A stretch of DNA of 64,000 nt, taken from contig CM020619.1 of the NCBI GenBank assembly GCA_009829735.1, positions 26,624,063 through 26,688,062 on the forward strand, given 5' to 3'. Made by a program: the position numbers and the translations under genes. This document shows positions 1 through 11,341 of the stretch, one piece after another. Position 1 is the stretch's first letter. Each line of letters begins with the position of its first letter. The notes beneath the pieces are model-generated. The model worked only from the letters and a program-made list of their open reading frames with translations. It ran no database searches and had not been told where the DNA came from. The DNA is from Pyropia yezoensis (lineage: Eukaryota > Rhodophyta > Bangiophyceae > Bangiales > Bangiaceae).

Positions 1-295
1 GCGACGACGGCGAGGAGGCGAGTATGCCCGGCTCGCGCGACGTTCGCCACGCCCAAGTGGGGCTGGCTGGGGCATAATAGCCCCAATACGAGCCAACTCG
101 GCTGTCATAAACTCCGCCACCGACTCGCAACTCGCGGTCGCTACTGCAGTACGAACGCGCTCTCAAGTTGAGGAGTCTCGGAACTCTGTAGGGTTGCGGT
201 CGACGCGGCCAACCAGGAAATGGTGCGCACCAACGTGGTGATCATCATCTCTGAGGTTAGAGGCGTGGGCGGCAACACCAACTTGGGGTATACCG

Positions 296-1811
296 TCAGG
301 AGGGTGGCCCCCAAGTTGGGGACACCGGGGTGGAAGACTCCACGGCTACGCTGATCGGGATGTTCCCGTGAGGTTGGAAAGGAACCGGAGGAAGCGGAGG
401 GGCCCGCCGAGGTGGCGGTACCCGGGTGTAACTGCGACCCCGACTTGGGGCTCCCGCAGTGGGTTGAGTCATGTGGTCATCATAGGACGGCACGGCCATA
501 ACTATGGGCTTGTCCGGGGGTGGCGCAGTGTGGCGATCCACCCCCGGGCATACGGGTAGTCCCCGATGCCCAACCCCTCTCGTAGGACCACACGGCCGTC
601 GTGAAGTTCACGAGCGACCCACACGAACTGGCGAAGTGCGCCATCGTCCTTGGGCCCACGAGTGGGGCGGCGCAACTTGTGCTCAATGCTCTCCCACTCG
701 ATAAACTTATGGAGCCGGAGCATCTCCTCAAGTAGAGTGAGTTGTCCTGATGAGCACCCCTCAGCAACTAGCTGAGGGGTGAGCTGTTCCAAACCCTGGA
801 TGAGCCGGAGGGGGAGATGCCAGAGCATCCCCGCCGCTGAACACAGGACACCCATGTCGACATGACCTCGAGGAGCCACTGGGTGGCCAACATGGCCCAC
901 ACCAGGTGATCAGGGGCAGCCGTCAACATGACGGAGCCGAAGTGGTCAAGCAACCGGGGCAACAACGCCGGGAACCCGTAGGGGACCTCAACTTGAGGCC
1001 ACCACTCGGGCTTCTTCGGATAGTACTGCTCCTTACTGGCAGCAGACTGTTGAGGAAACTCAAGTTGAGCCGAGGTCACCAAGTAGGGACCTCGCCGGAA
1101 GTCTTTCTCCATCCGCACATCAAAGTGATGAGTGTGCGGATCGGCCTCGTGGAGGTACGGTGGGCGAGTTGCCACAGCGTCCCACGTGAAGGTCGGCAAG
1201 TCGCCGGGACCCGGGATAGTTCCCCCGCGGTCCACCATGGCCTTGGCACGTTGGACGTCTTCAACCTCCTCGTCGTCCAGGAAGGCAAACTGGTCCGTCC
1301 TGAAGCCGGCCGGGATCCCGACCCTACGGGGATACTTCTCCCGTAGGCGGTCCCATACCCGGCCCATCGCTGCGCCAAGTCGGCCACAGCGAAGAACAGT
1401 CAACCCCTCCTCATAAAGAGGCCAAGCGGGGTAAAACCACCGCCCCAAGGCCTCACGCGGGACAACTTGTCCCGCCTCCGGGGGAGATCCCGCCGTCAAC
1501 CCAAACCCGGGTGACGCGGGAGTCCCATCCCCCGGAGCGATCGCGGAGCCCCCGCCGGAAGTCCCGGCGGGTGCTGCACCGTAGGAGGTGTCCTCCATGC
1601 GCTCGTCAAGAGAGTCCGTCTCCACTCCCGGAATCGCCATGGCTCTCCCCAAGTTGGGGAGAGACGCTCTGGCTATCGCAGCACGAGACCCGCCTCGAGT
1701 TGAGGGGGACTCGGATCGTGGGTATACGGGTGGCCTCCCCAGCGTGGGGCGGCCCAGTGGAAGGTGAAGGGGAGGTGGTGGTGATGGTGAAGTGTGAACT
1801 GAGGAGAGCAA
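296..1811 (-). pseudogene. Gag-like ORF of an LTR retroelement, frameshifted
   Basis: I do not recognise the family by motif. Reading on the minus strand, a frame runs from 1811 to about 845, continues in a second frame (900 to 502), and ends as a Pro-rich tail in a third (541 to 296). The central part looks like a folded helical protein (an EKYPRRVG stretch, a KPEWWPQVE stretch, then a leucine-rich helix LLEEMLRLHKFIEWESIEHK), followed by a basic, proline-rich linker. It begins about 170 bp inside the LTR at 1979-2447, the place expected for gag, and the rest of the element would lie left of the window. The gag assignment rests on position, not homology. The two frame changes mean it is probably decayed. 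Confidence 0.4.
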
Positions 1812-1978
1812 GCTGCCGAGTGGGCAAGCTTGAGGGGAGGGGCGGTCAACGTGACCGCCTCCACATCCGTGTTACGTACTCGATGGGGGACAGCAAGTCG
1901 CGCCCCCAACGCCGAGACGTGCGTTTACGCACCCCCTCACAGGGCCGACCGGGTCGGTCGGAACTGAGGAGAGGGGAG

Positions 1979-2447
1979 TGTGGCAGTATTGACCCCCAGG
2001 TAGGGGGGCAACACGTGCCATGCAAGGGGCGGCAGGCCACTAGCCTGATCCGTTCCTCCCCCTGCATTTGGGTCCATATTCCCTAAATTTGGGATAGTTA
2101 GCTTAGTAGTAAATCCAACTTGGATTTGAGGGTTTTCTGCATTTATCGTCTTGAATTTTCGTGTGGCCCGGTGGGCAGGTGCAGGGGTGGGAGATTCTGA
2201 GTGGCGAGATTCTGAGTGGACCCTGGGGGGATAAGGGGAGGGACAGCGGGGCTTGGCCCTGCGTCCCCGTCCCGACCAAGAAACTGTTGGACCACACACC
2301 ATCTTCTTGTTTGTCCGTGGGGGGTTTGCCCCACAACAGGGACAGAGTGTGTGCGACTTGCACTTCTTCCGGTTCCCCCGACACGGGAGGCAGCCCTGGC
2401 ACACCGCCCCAACTTGGGTGCCGTGTGTGCTTGTGGTTTTTGCCACA
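1979..2447 (-). repeat. 469-bp LTR, probable 5' LTR of the element at the left edge
   Basis: The sequence starts TGTGGCAGTATTG and ends TTTTTGCCACA, so it has TG...CA termini and a short terminal inverted repeat. A second copy of exactly the same length and orientation lies at 24596-25064 with a clean 5-bp target duplication, which identifies the unit as an LTR. The five bases right of this copy (CGTAC) are not repeated just left of it. That fits an LTR still joined to its internal region on the left. The first 15 bases resemble the 575-bp copia LTRs at 20356 and 26349, so the two families are related. Confidence 0.75.
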
Positions 2448-2531
2448 CGTACGACGGCCCCGATTCTCTTTCCCCCACTTTCCCACGCGCGCAGCACTCT
2501 CCTGTGCCGCCTTTTCCGCTCCTCCAGCACC

Positions 2532-5500
2532 ATGGGCGCAGCCACTCGGGGCGCGGGGGGGGACAGGGGTGGCGGGGGGGGGGGGGGCGGGAGCGGAACC
2601 ACGGGGGTCCGCCGGCGCGGCAGACAAGCAAGGACCAGCGCCGTCGAGGGCTCCGGCCCCTCTGCGCGCGCTGTCGTCGTGCGCAGATCACGGGGCCGGA
2701 GTACCCCCTCTGTCACTGGCGGTGCGGCTGCCCGTGGGCAGCTCAGCCACCGTTTGGGGAGCGCGGAAGCCTGTGGTGGGCAGGCCGCGGGCGGCACCTG
2801 AGGAAGACGGAGCTGCGGAGGGCCTTCCGCCGTCTGTAATGGCAGTGTCGGAGAGCGCAGCGGGCGGAACTGGACCACGCTCTGTGCCATTGGACGTGTC
2901 GCTGTCCTTGGGCGGCCACTCCCCTGAAGCAGGACGAGCCGCCTCTGCTGACGGGGCCGCAGGGCGGCCCCTGGGCCGACCGATCGCCGGCGGGGCGGGC
3001 GGTACCGACGGAGTGGGACATCGGGCGCCAGCGCCAACCGACAGAAGAGCCGCTGAACGACGGCGGCGGCCAGGCGGCGCCGGGCGGGTGGACCAACGCG
3101 CATCTGGGGCGGCCGACCGCTCCTCGCTGGGAGGGGCCGCCGCTGGTTGGCGGCGGCGGCCAGGGCCAGGGGGGACCGACCCGGTGGCACCATCAGCAAG
3201 GGCGGCCGAGCAGTCCCCGCTATTGGGAGGGGCCGCCGCTGTTTGGAGAGGGCCAGTCTCGGCCAAGCCGGTGGCAAGACCAGCAGCAGCAGCAGGAGCA
3301 AGGGCGGCCGACGAGCCCACGCAGGGACGATCGGCCGCGGCTGTTTGGGGACGGCCAGGCGGGGCCCAGCCGGTGGGAGCACCACCTGCAGGAGCAGCAG
3401 CAAGGGCAGCCGACGAGCCCACGCAGGGACGATCGGCCGCGGCTGTTTGGGGACGGCCAGGCGGGGCCCAGCCGGTGGGAGCACCACCTGCAGCAGCAGC
3501 AGCAAGGGCAGCCGACGAGCCCACGCAGGGACGATCGGCCGCGGCTGTTTGGGGACGGCCAGGCGGGGCCCAGGCGGTGGGAGCACCACCTGCAGCAGCA
3601 GCAGCAAGGGCGGCCGACGAGCCCACGCAGAGACGATCGGCCGCGGCTGTTTGGGGACGGCCAGGCGGGGCCCAGCCGGTGGGAGCACCACCTGCGGGAG
3701 CAGCAGCAAGGGCGGCCGACGAGCCCACGCAGAGACGATCGGCCGCGGCTGTTTGGGGACGGCCAGGCGGGGCCCAGCCGGTGGGAGCACCACCTGCAGC
3801 AGGAGCAGCAAGGGCGGCCGACGAGCCCACGCAGGGACGATCGGCCGCGGCTGTTTGGGGACTGCCAGGCGGGGCCCAGCCGGTGGGAGCACTACCCGCA
3901 GCAGCAGCAGCAAGGGCGGCCGACGAGCCCACGCAGGGACGATCGGCCGCCGTCGTTTGGAGACGGCCGCGCGAGGCAGAACCGGGAAGCCGACCACCAG
4001 CAGGGGCGGCCGGCCAGTCCCCGCTATTGGGAGGGGCCGCCGCTCTTTGGCGGCGGCCAGGCGGGGCCGAGCCGGCGGGACAACCACCAGCAGGGTCGGC
4101 CGGCCAGTCCCCGCTACTGGGAGGGGCCGCCGCTCTTTGGCGGCGGCCAGGCGGAGCCGAGCCGGCCGGACAACCACCAGGCAGCAGCAGCAGCAAGGGC
4201 GGCCGAGCAGCCCTCGCAGGGATCACCGGCCGCCCCTGGCTGGCAGCAACCAGGCTGCACCGAGCGGGTGGCCCACCACCCAGGTAGGGGGGCGGACGAC
4301 TCCGCGAGTCCAAGGGCCGCCGTCGATTGGCGTTGGGCAGGGGCCGCCGACTGCCCAGATAGCGGGGGAGGCGGCCCTGGGCAGCAACCCGCTGTCGTCT
4401 TCCGCGCTGGGGAGCGGCCAGCAGAGATCGTTGCCATTGGCGCCGTTGGAGAGGCGTCTCGAGGAAAGCCCTCGAGGAGCTGCTGCGGGCCCGGTGGAGG
4501 GCTCCCCGCGAGGCGGCATGCGAGGGACTCCCCTGGGTGGGCCGAGCGGCACCGGCCCACCACTGCGGCCATCCTCGAGCAGTTGGCCAGCGCCTCGTGG
4601 CGACCCGTGGTCTGCGCGAGCAAGGGCGGTGCGACTGAGCCCGAGGCTCACGGATTGCGGCGCGCAAGATCGCCCATTGCTGCCGAGGTCACCGGCAGCA
4701 GCAGCAGCAGCAGCAACACCCGCGACGGGTCCGCCATGTCCACTTCCCCCTTCTTTAGAGGACAGTCGAGAGGAGGGGGGCACGACGGCGGTACCGGCAG
4801 TGCCGGCGGTGCTGGCGGGGACCCCCGCGCCGGCAGCCCCGACAGCGGGGCAACGTCCAGCGGCAGTGGGGCCGCCACCGGGCGCGGCCGCCGACGTCAC
4901 GCAGCCAACTACGACCGGCCATCCCGCGGTGGCCGCGCCCGCGCCAGAGGCGGTCGGCCACCACCAAGAGGCGGCCGCCCCAGCTCTAGCTGGGACGACG
5001 ATGCAGTCGCCAACGGCACCGGGGACGAGGACGAAGAGGCCACAGCCGCTGCGGCCGGGGCCTGTGCACGGCGACGATCGGGAGGAGGCGCCCGTCGTGG
5101 CGTTGGCGGCCCCCACCCCCAGAGGGGCCGAGGAGCCGCAGCAGCCGGCGCCGCTGGTGTCGCCGCCGGTGTCGCCGCCCGTGTCGCCGCCGGCGTCGCC
5201 ACCGCCGGGGCCGCCGTCGGGGGAGGTGGTGCCGGCGGGGAGGGCGGGGCCGGCAGTGCTCGCCCCGCCGTTGGTCCGGGGGGGTCTCGAGGCCGCGGTC
5301 GTGGCCGCGACGAGAGCGGCCGCGGAAGCCGCGGAGGCGGAACGGCTGCGGGCGATGGCGGACCTGGATTGGGAGCTCGCGTCCACACCCACGGGATCCC
5401 CTACTCCGACGTCGAGCGCGTACAGCTGAGCAAGGCGTGGCTCGAGGAGTCGGAGGACGCTGTGGTGGGGACGGACCAGAAGGGGAAGGAGTTCTTTGCG

Positions 5501-7282
5501 GTTGTGACGGCCAACTTCCAGCGGCGCATGGCCCGCATGAGGGCCGCTCACGTGGGGGTGGGGCGCGGCCCTCATCTGCGCGTCATTCGCGAGTCTACGG
5601 GCGTCCAGCGGTACTACCAGAAGCTGTCGGAGAAGGTCATGCGCCTGGTGTGCGCCCGCGTCTACGTGGAGAGCAAGAACCTGACTGGGAACCCCTCCGA
5701 GCAGGACATGGAGCTGGCCATGATGGCCAAGTTTGAGAGGCGCGACATCTACGAGGCAATGAGGGCCGGGAATTACGTCCCCAACCCGGCCCTCAAGTCG
5801 TTGGAGTCCAGGGCAATCCACTGGCTACCGGCGTGGCGTGTTTTGCGCGAGTCAGACAAGTACAGCGGCGCCGCGGCTTCGGCCGCGATGGCGGCGCGGC
5901 GCTCTGAGCGCCCCGCCGCCGCGGCCGCGAGGTCGGCCGCGGGTGCGGCCGGGGCGGCCCCTTCCTCTGTTGGGGGATCGGCCAGTGGGTCGGCAGCCGC
6001 TTCTGCTGAGGGGGCCACCGCCGCCGACGGGACGGAGTCCCAGGACGCAGATGGCGACTCGACGCCTCTGGCCCGTGGCAAGCGTCGGCGCCCTGGCACT
6101 TTCGTTGACCTCCCCGTGGGCACCCAGTCTACTTTGGAGCAGATGGCCGCGCGCGCGCGCGACGCTGCCATGGCGAAGGAGAGTAGCGCCAACACTGCAG
6201 CGCTGAAGGTCATCGCGGGGGCCACTGCGGACAGGAACCTGATTGCGGCACTGTCGGCCCCCGGCATTCGGGACGTGCCGCGCTTCCGCGCGATTTTAGC
6301 CCGGCGCGCCGATGCGCTCATCGCCCAGCACATGGCCGCCAACGCACCGGCACCTGCGAGGGCGTCCAGCAGCGGCGAGGGTGCCGCAGATGCTGGTGGA
6401 GGGCCGGGAGGGGAGGCGGCCGCTCCAGCGGCCGCGGCTCCGACAGTCGCGGGGGACGGCGGGGCGGCGGTGGGGGGGGCGGGGGGCCCGGTGGCGGGGG
6501 GGGCGCGGGGTGGGGCGGCCGCCGCCATGACCGCGACAGATGACGAGCCGGGGGCCGCGGCTGCTGGCGAAGCCGCGGCCTCCGGCGCTGTCGCGGCTGG
6601 TGCGGGCTCACGGCCCTCGGACGGGCGCTCATCAGCGGCCGCCGGGGCCGCGGCCGCCCCCGCAGCCCCCCCCCCTGGACCTCTTCCACCCACTTTGCCA
6701 AACTCTCCGGCGTCCTGGGAGAGCCAGCAGCCACCGCCGTCCCCACCTCGGGCACCTTTGCCTATGGAGTGGCCTCCGCTGCAGCCACCGCCGTCCCCGC
6801 CGCTGGCACCTGTACCGATGGAGTGGCCTCCATTGGCGAATGTGCCCACGGAGGGGTCCTCAGGGACTCCGGGGCAGCGCGGCACCGGTCCGCGCAGGGC
6901 GACTGGGGTGTCAGCGGCAGCGACACCGGTGACGCCCGCCCCACCTTTGCGGGACGTGATGGCCCCTGCGGGTCGCCGCTCTGCGGGTGGCCGCTCTGCG
7001 GCCGCCTTTCTATCCGTCGGCCGACGGGCGCAGATCACCACGCAGCTGCAGTTTGCCACCGCTGCCGGAGGCTTCGTCAGTCAGAAAGGCAAAGGGCCGA
7101 AGCGCATGCCCGTTTATCGTTCCACTACGCCGTCCCCCGAGCCCTCTGTGGCAGATTCTGAGCAGGACGACGATGTGGGGGAATACGACAACGTGGACGG
7201 TGATGAGGACGAGTTTGACCCGCTCATTAGGTCGGTGAAGGAGTTGGAGGATGAGGAGGACGACGATGACTTGTACATGTGA
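2532..7282 (+). CDS. Harbinger ORF1: Myb/SANT-like DNA-binding protein, frame interrupted
   Basis: The well-supported part is 5395-7282. Its Myb/SANT-like domain (PYSDVERVQLSKAWLEESED, then VVGTDQKGKEFF) is the trihelix-like domain of plant PIF/Harbinger ORF1 proteins. A region with HWLPAWRVLRESDKY near residue 140 of this part matches the conserved end of that domain. A long Ala/Pro-rich linker and a very acidic C-terminus follow. In the family this protein binds element DNA and helps import the transposase. Upstream, coding appears to continue in other frames: frame 1 to about 3000, a Gln-rich 34-residue repeat in frame 2 to about 4186, then frame 0 to about 5390. One extra G near 4186 and one missing C near 5400 would account for the last two changes. 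The true start is uncertain; 2532 is the first plausible ATG. Confidence 0.65.
3308..4021 (+). repeat. 102-bp tandem repeat, about 7 units, encoding a 34-residue Gln-rich repeat
   Basis: The anchor CCGACGAGCCC recurs at 3308, 3410, 3512, 3614, 3716, 3818 and 3920, always 102 bp apart. In frame 2 each unit reads QQQQQGRPTSPRRDDRPRLF followed by GDGQAGPSRWEHHL. More diverged units flank it on both sides (about 3170-3300 and 3985-4190, with PRYWEGPPLFGGGQ). The exact 34-codon period and the conserved translated sequence in one frame indicate an expanded coding repeat in ORF1. Confidence 0.85.
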
Positions 7283-7599
7283 TGTGTGCTTGTGTTTTTT
7301 TTTGTGGCACTGCTCGTTTTGGCTTGCATCTGCTGTGTCTGTTGTTTGTGTGCACGTACCCACGGTTGCCTGACAAATGTTTTTTTCCTTTGCGTGCTTG
7401 ATTCTACGCCACTTGTCGTTGGTCTGCTTTATGTTGGCGCCGTCTGTCTGCTTTTTGTTGGCGCCACTAAGTGGAGCCTGTGTGTCACCACGCGTGGGGT
7501 GTGCCTTGAGGGCGTGGTTGGCGTGGTAAATGCTCCACCTGCCGTTTTGTCTTTCCTAAGCTCTGGCTGTCCTGAAATTCGCTCAGCTGCGTCCTCGCC

Positions 7600-8515
7600 T
7601 CCTCCACTCCCCCGCCACGCTCGCGCCAGCAGCCAGGCTCCCAGGCAGCCGACAAGTCGGCCGCTGTGCCGCTGCCACCCCCCCACCGCCAAGGCGTTCC
7701 CCCCCCCACTTCCTTGCCACGTCGGTGGCAGCAGCCAGGCTCCCAGGCAGCCGACAAGTCGGCCGATGTGTCGCTGCCACCCCCCCACCGCCAAGGCGTT
7801 CCCCCCCCCACTTCCTTGCCACGTCGGTGGCAGCAGCCAGGCGCACAGGCGGCCGACACGTCGGCCGCTGTGTCGCTGTCACCCCCCCACCGCCAATGCA
7901 TCCCCCCCCCCACATTCGTGCCACGCCGGTGGCAGCATGCAGGCGCACAGGCGGCCGACAAGTCGGCCGCTGTGTCGCTCTCACCCCCCCACCGCCAAGG
8001 CATTCCCCCCCCCACATTCGTGCCACACCGGTGGCAGCATGCAGGCGCACAGGCGGCCGACAAGTCGGCCGCTGTGTCGCTGCCACCCCCCCACCGCCAA
8101 GGCATCCCCACGCCCACTTCCTTGCCACGTCGGTGGCAGCAGCCAGCCAGGCGCACAGGCGGCCAACAAGTCGACCGCTGTGTTGCTGCCACCCCCCACC
8201 GCCAAGGCGTCCCCCCCCGCACTTCCTTGCCACGTCGGTGGCAGCAGCGACACAGCGGCCGATAAGTCGGCCGCTGTGTCGCTGCCACCCCCCCACCGCC
8301 AAGGCACCCCCCCCCCACTTTCGTGCCACGCCGGTGGCAGCAGCCAGGCGCACAGGCGGCCGACAAGTCGGCCGCTGCGTCGCTGCCACCCCCCCACCGC
8401 CAAGGCACCCCCCCCCCCACTTTCGTGCCACGCCGGTGGCAGCAGCCAGGCGCACAGGCGGCCGACAAGTCGGCCGCTGCGTCGCTGCCACCCCCCCACC
8501 GCCAAGGCGTCCCGC
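7600..8515. repeat. Minisatellite, about 9 units of about 102 bp
   Basis: The anchor GACAAGTCGG or a near variant recurs at 7651, 7753, 7855, 7957, 8059, 8165, 8261, 8362 and 8464. Most steps are exactly 102 bp. Each unit holds two short palindromes, GCGGCCGACaaGTCGGCCGC and GCCACgtcgGTGGC, and a run of 6-9 C. The array fills the space between the convergent 3' ends of the two Harbinger genes. A 34-residue repeat could be translated on the plus strand, but nothing else supports coding. Confidence 0.9.
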
Positions 8516-8629
8516 GCCTTGCGTTTTTACCACGCCAACGGCCGTTTTTCCACGCTAGACCGGCTCACAGGTGAGGAAAAAAAAAAACCCGAAGGGAAAA
8601 AAAAACCTTTAAAGCAGCCGCCCACCCAC

Positions 8630-10366
8630 CTACGTGCACACCAACGCATGACGGCGGTGCAGAAACGGCGCCAAAGCCTCCGCCTTGTTCTCCCACACGT
8701 GTGCCATCAGGTCAGCGCGTAGTCGCTCGTGCTCAATCGGACTGCTCAGAACAGACTGGCGCCTGATATCGTCAGTGCGCCAAGTCGAGGCGACACGGCC
8801 ATTACCCTGCGCGCCGTTCCCGCCTCCGGCCCCTGTCCCCGCCCCTGCAGTACCAGCACCACCTCCAGTTCCATCAGGCGGACAGGCTGCACCCCCCGCG
8901 GCCGATGCACCACCCCCCCCGGCCGCAATACCTCCCGCGCGTCCAGATACGCCCGCTGCGGCCGCCGTGCCGTCACCCACAGTGCCCGCACCACCACCCG
9001 CACCGACACTGCTGCCACTACCAGCGGTACCGGACGAAGACGACGACGAAGACGACGAAGAGGACCACGAGAACGCCGACAAGGAGTCACTCCCCGCGGT
9101 CTCTGCGGCCCCTGCGGCCTCTGCTTCAGCCTGCGCAGCGGCCATCATGACAGAGGCCGCTGCGCCGGTCTGGCCGTATAAATCTCCCATGCGGAGGCGG
9201 AAGATGTACCCGTCGCGGCGGTTGATGACAATCATGTTGTGCAAAATAGCGACAGCCTTGGCGGTGCGGATGCAACGGTCAACAGAGTGATACTTGGCCG
9301 GGTGGAGAAGGATGTGAAAGCGCGCGGTCATTACGCCATACAGACGCTCAACGTCCTTGCGAAGCGCCTCGTGCAGCCGGTTGTAAGTGCACTTCTTCAG
9401 GGTGTTGGAGGTGGCGCGTGGAAAGGGTCGGGAAAAAATGGGGAACTTTGGATACACACCGTCGGCTAAATAGGACAGCAAGCGACGCGTGCGGCCATGC
9501 AGTGTGTACTCAAAATTGTCAGGGGGCCAAAGACCGTTCGTAATGTCCATGCAGAGCGGTGATTGGTCCCACACATTCAGGTCGTTCTGGCTGCCCGGTG
9601 GCCCCACGAAAAAGTGCCAGATTTACAGATCCTCATCGCAGACTGTCTCCATTACCACGGAGCGCCGCTTCTTGTAGTCCTGGTACTGGCCCGCCAAAGC
9701 CTTGGGGCACATGCGCCAACCCCAATGCGAGCAGTCGGTGCTCCCTATGCACCCAGGCATCCCACGTTGCGCGTTGCGGTCAAGAATATGGGCCAGCTCG
9801 TCCATGTTTGGGGGGCGCAGGAAAAACTCCTCGTAGTTGTCGACGATGTGGTCGACAAGCATTTGCGTCGCCACCGCCGTTGTGGACTTGGACAGTCGGA
9901 CATACTCGTCAGGCCGATCAGCGGCCTCACCGTACGCCAGCACACGAAAGGCGGCCACCACCTTCTGCAGGGCATGCGCCTGTGGCCGCCCACTGGCGTT
10001 GATGGTGCGCTTCCAGTACGGCAGGTCCTTCACGTCGTCGTAGACCGCCATAAACACATTGCGAGGCACGCGGAACCGAGCCTCAAAATCAGTCTCGCCG
10101 TACACAGGTGGGTTCCCGTCCTCCCCAAAGTAGTCAGCCTCGATGCTTCGGTAGCCGCGCTCAAATCCACGCAACCGGTTGGCATGACGACCAGGCACCG
10201 AGCCGCCGCGACGCCGGCGGCGTCGGGCAACCGCACCCGACAGAGCGATGTAGTGTCTACGTCGCGTTAGAGAGAGCCGCGCAGCCAGAACAGCTGCGTG
10301 GACCTCGTCCGCCGATCCATCGGACACCTCCCATGCCTCTCGATCAAAAGGCGCGGGGGCAGCCAT
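8630..10366 (-). pseudogene. PIF/Harbinger (HARBI1 / Plant_tran) DDE transposase with one in-frame stop
   Basis: About 578 codons read in one frame from an ATG at 10366 (MAAPAPFDREAWEV). Family landmarks are in order: EADYFGEDGNPPVYGE, FRVLAYGEAADRPDEYVRLS, the first catalytic Asp in GCIGSTDCSHWGWRMCP, NDLNVWDQSPL, the second Asp in YLADGVYPKF, and the Glu in EALRKDVERLYGVMTARF, then AILHNMIV. A TAA at 9623-9625 falls between DEDL and IWHFFVGPPGSQN, where the family usually has Trp (DLWIWH). The frame is open on both sides of it. The last 150 residues are Ser-, Gly- and Ala-rich. The ORF extends upstream to 11149, but that part is Gly/Arg-rich and translates C-runs, so I start at 10366. Either the stop kills this copy or it is read through. 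Confidence 0.85.
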
Positions 10367-11263
10367 CTTCCAAAACTGCAGCCCCACCACACCTCCCAAC
10401 CCCCAGCACACACATGAAGCCGGCAGAGACGACAGTGGTGGAGGTGGCGACGGTGGCGGAGGTGGCGACGGTGGTGGGCCTGCCGATGCGTGGTGGGCCT
10501 TCGCACGCGGCCCACAAACAGACCGACGACGGCGGTGACGACGGTGGTGACGGCGATGAGCGTCACGACGGTGGTGGCCACGTCGCGGGTACGACGTGAG
10601 CCGTCCCACGCGGCCCGCGAAGCCCCCCCCGATCCACCCCTGGATGCCCCCCTCCCCGCAGCAGCGTCCCCCGGGGGGGGTGCACGCGCCTCCCCCCCCA
10701 ATCCACCGCGGGAGGCCCCCCCCCCCGCAGGAACGTGCTCCGGGGGGGGTGCACGCCCCTCCCCGCGACGCCCCCCCCCCCATTCCACCGCTGGAAGCCC
10801 CCCCCCCCGTGCCAAACGTGCTGCGGGGGGAGTGCACGCCCATCCCCACCCAGCCCCCCCCCCGTGAGAGCCTGTTGTTGGGGGGGCGGCCCCCCCTCCG
10901 CCAGCGCGGGCCCACGCCGGGGGCCGGGCCCTGCACGAAATGTTGTATTTTTTGTTGTTTTGCCGGGGGTGTTGGGGGTACGCTCGCCGGAGTGGCGTCC
11001 GGCGGCGTGCGTATGACTTGAACGGACCACGTCGATGCGTCGAATACGTGGGTGCGGTGTGGGGGATCCGAGAGGGGGGGGGGGCGACCACCAGGACTCG
11101 TGCCCAACGGACGGCTGCGGATGCACACGACCACGCGCCATATGCCCAATCATCCAATCCTGCAGACTTCCAGATTGCGTCCAGACACTTTCGAGAGGGT
11201 CGCAAATCTTTCACGCAGGGCCCCGTTCTAGCGTTAAAAACGGCAATAAACGCTCCCATAACC

Positions 11264-11341
11264 CGAAACGAGATCGTCACGACGATCTCTGCAACGAAGT
11301 AGGGGGGGGGAGATCGTTTCCGACATCGTCGTGACGATCTT
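11264..11341. repeat. Inverted-repeat cluster around AGATCGTCACGACGATCT
   Basis: The 20-mer GAGATCGTCacGACGATCTC near 11271-11290 is itself a palindrome. About 35 bp later, ATCGTCGTGACGATCT pairs with it, and the two copies flank a G-run. A third partial copy, GAGATCGTCGTGACG, lies near 11549. The cluster lies just outside the transposase gene and may be a subterminal structure of the Harbinger element. Confidence 0.55.

Noticed and set aside
5773..7059. 428-codon minus-strand ORF opposite Harbinger ORF1
   Set aside because: Ala/Pro-rich shadow; the plus strand has the Myb-like domain.
7600..8515. CRISPR-like array
   Set aside because: Whole units repeat with no unique spacers, and the context is a eukaryotic transposon.
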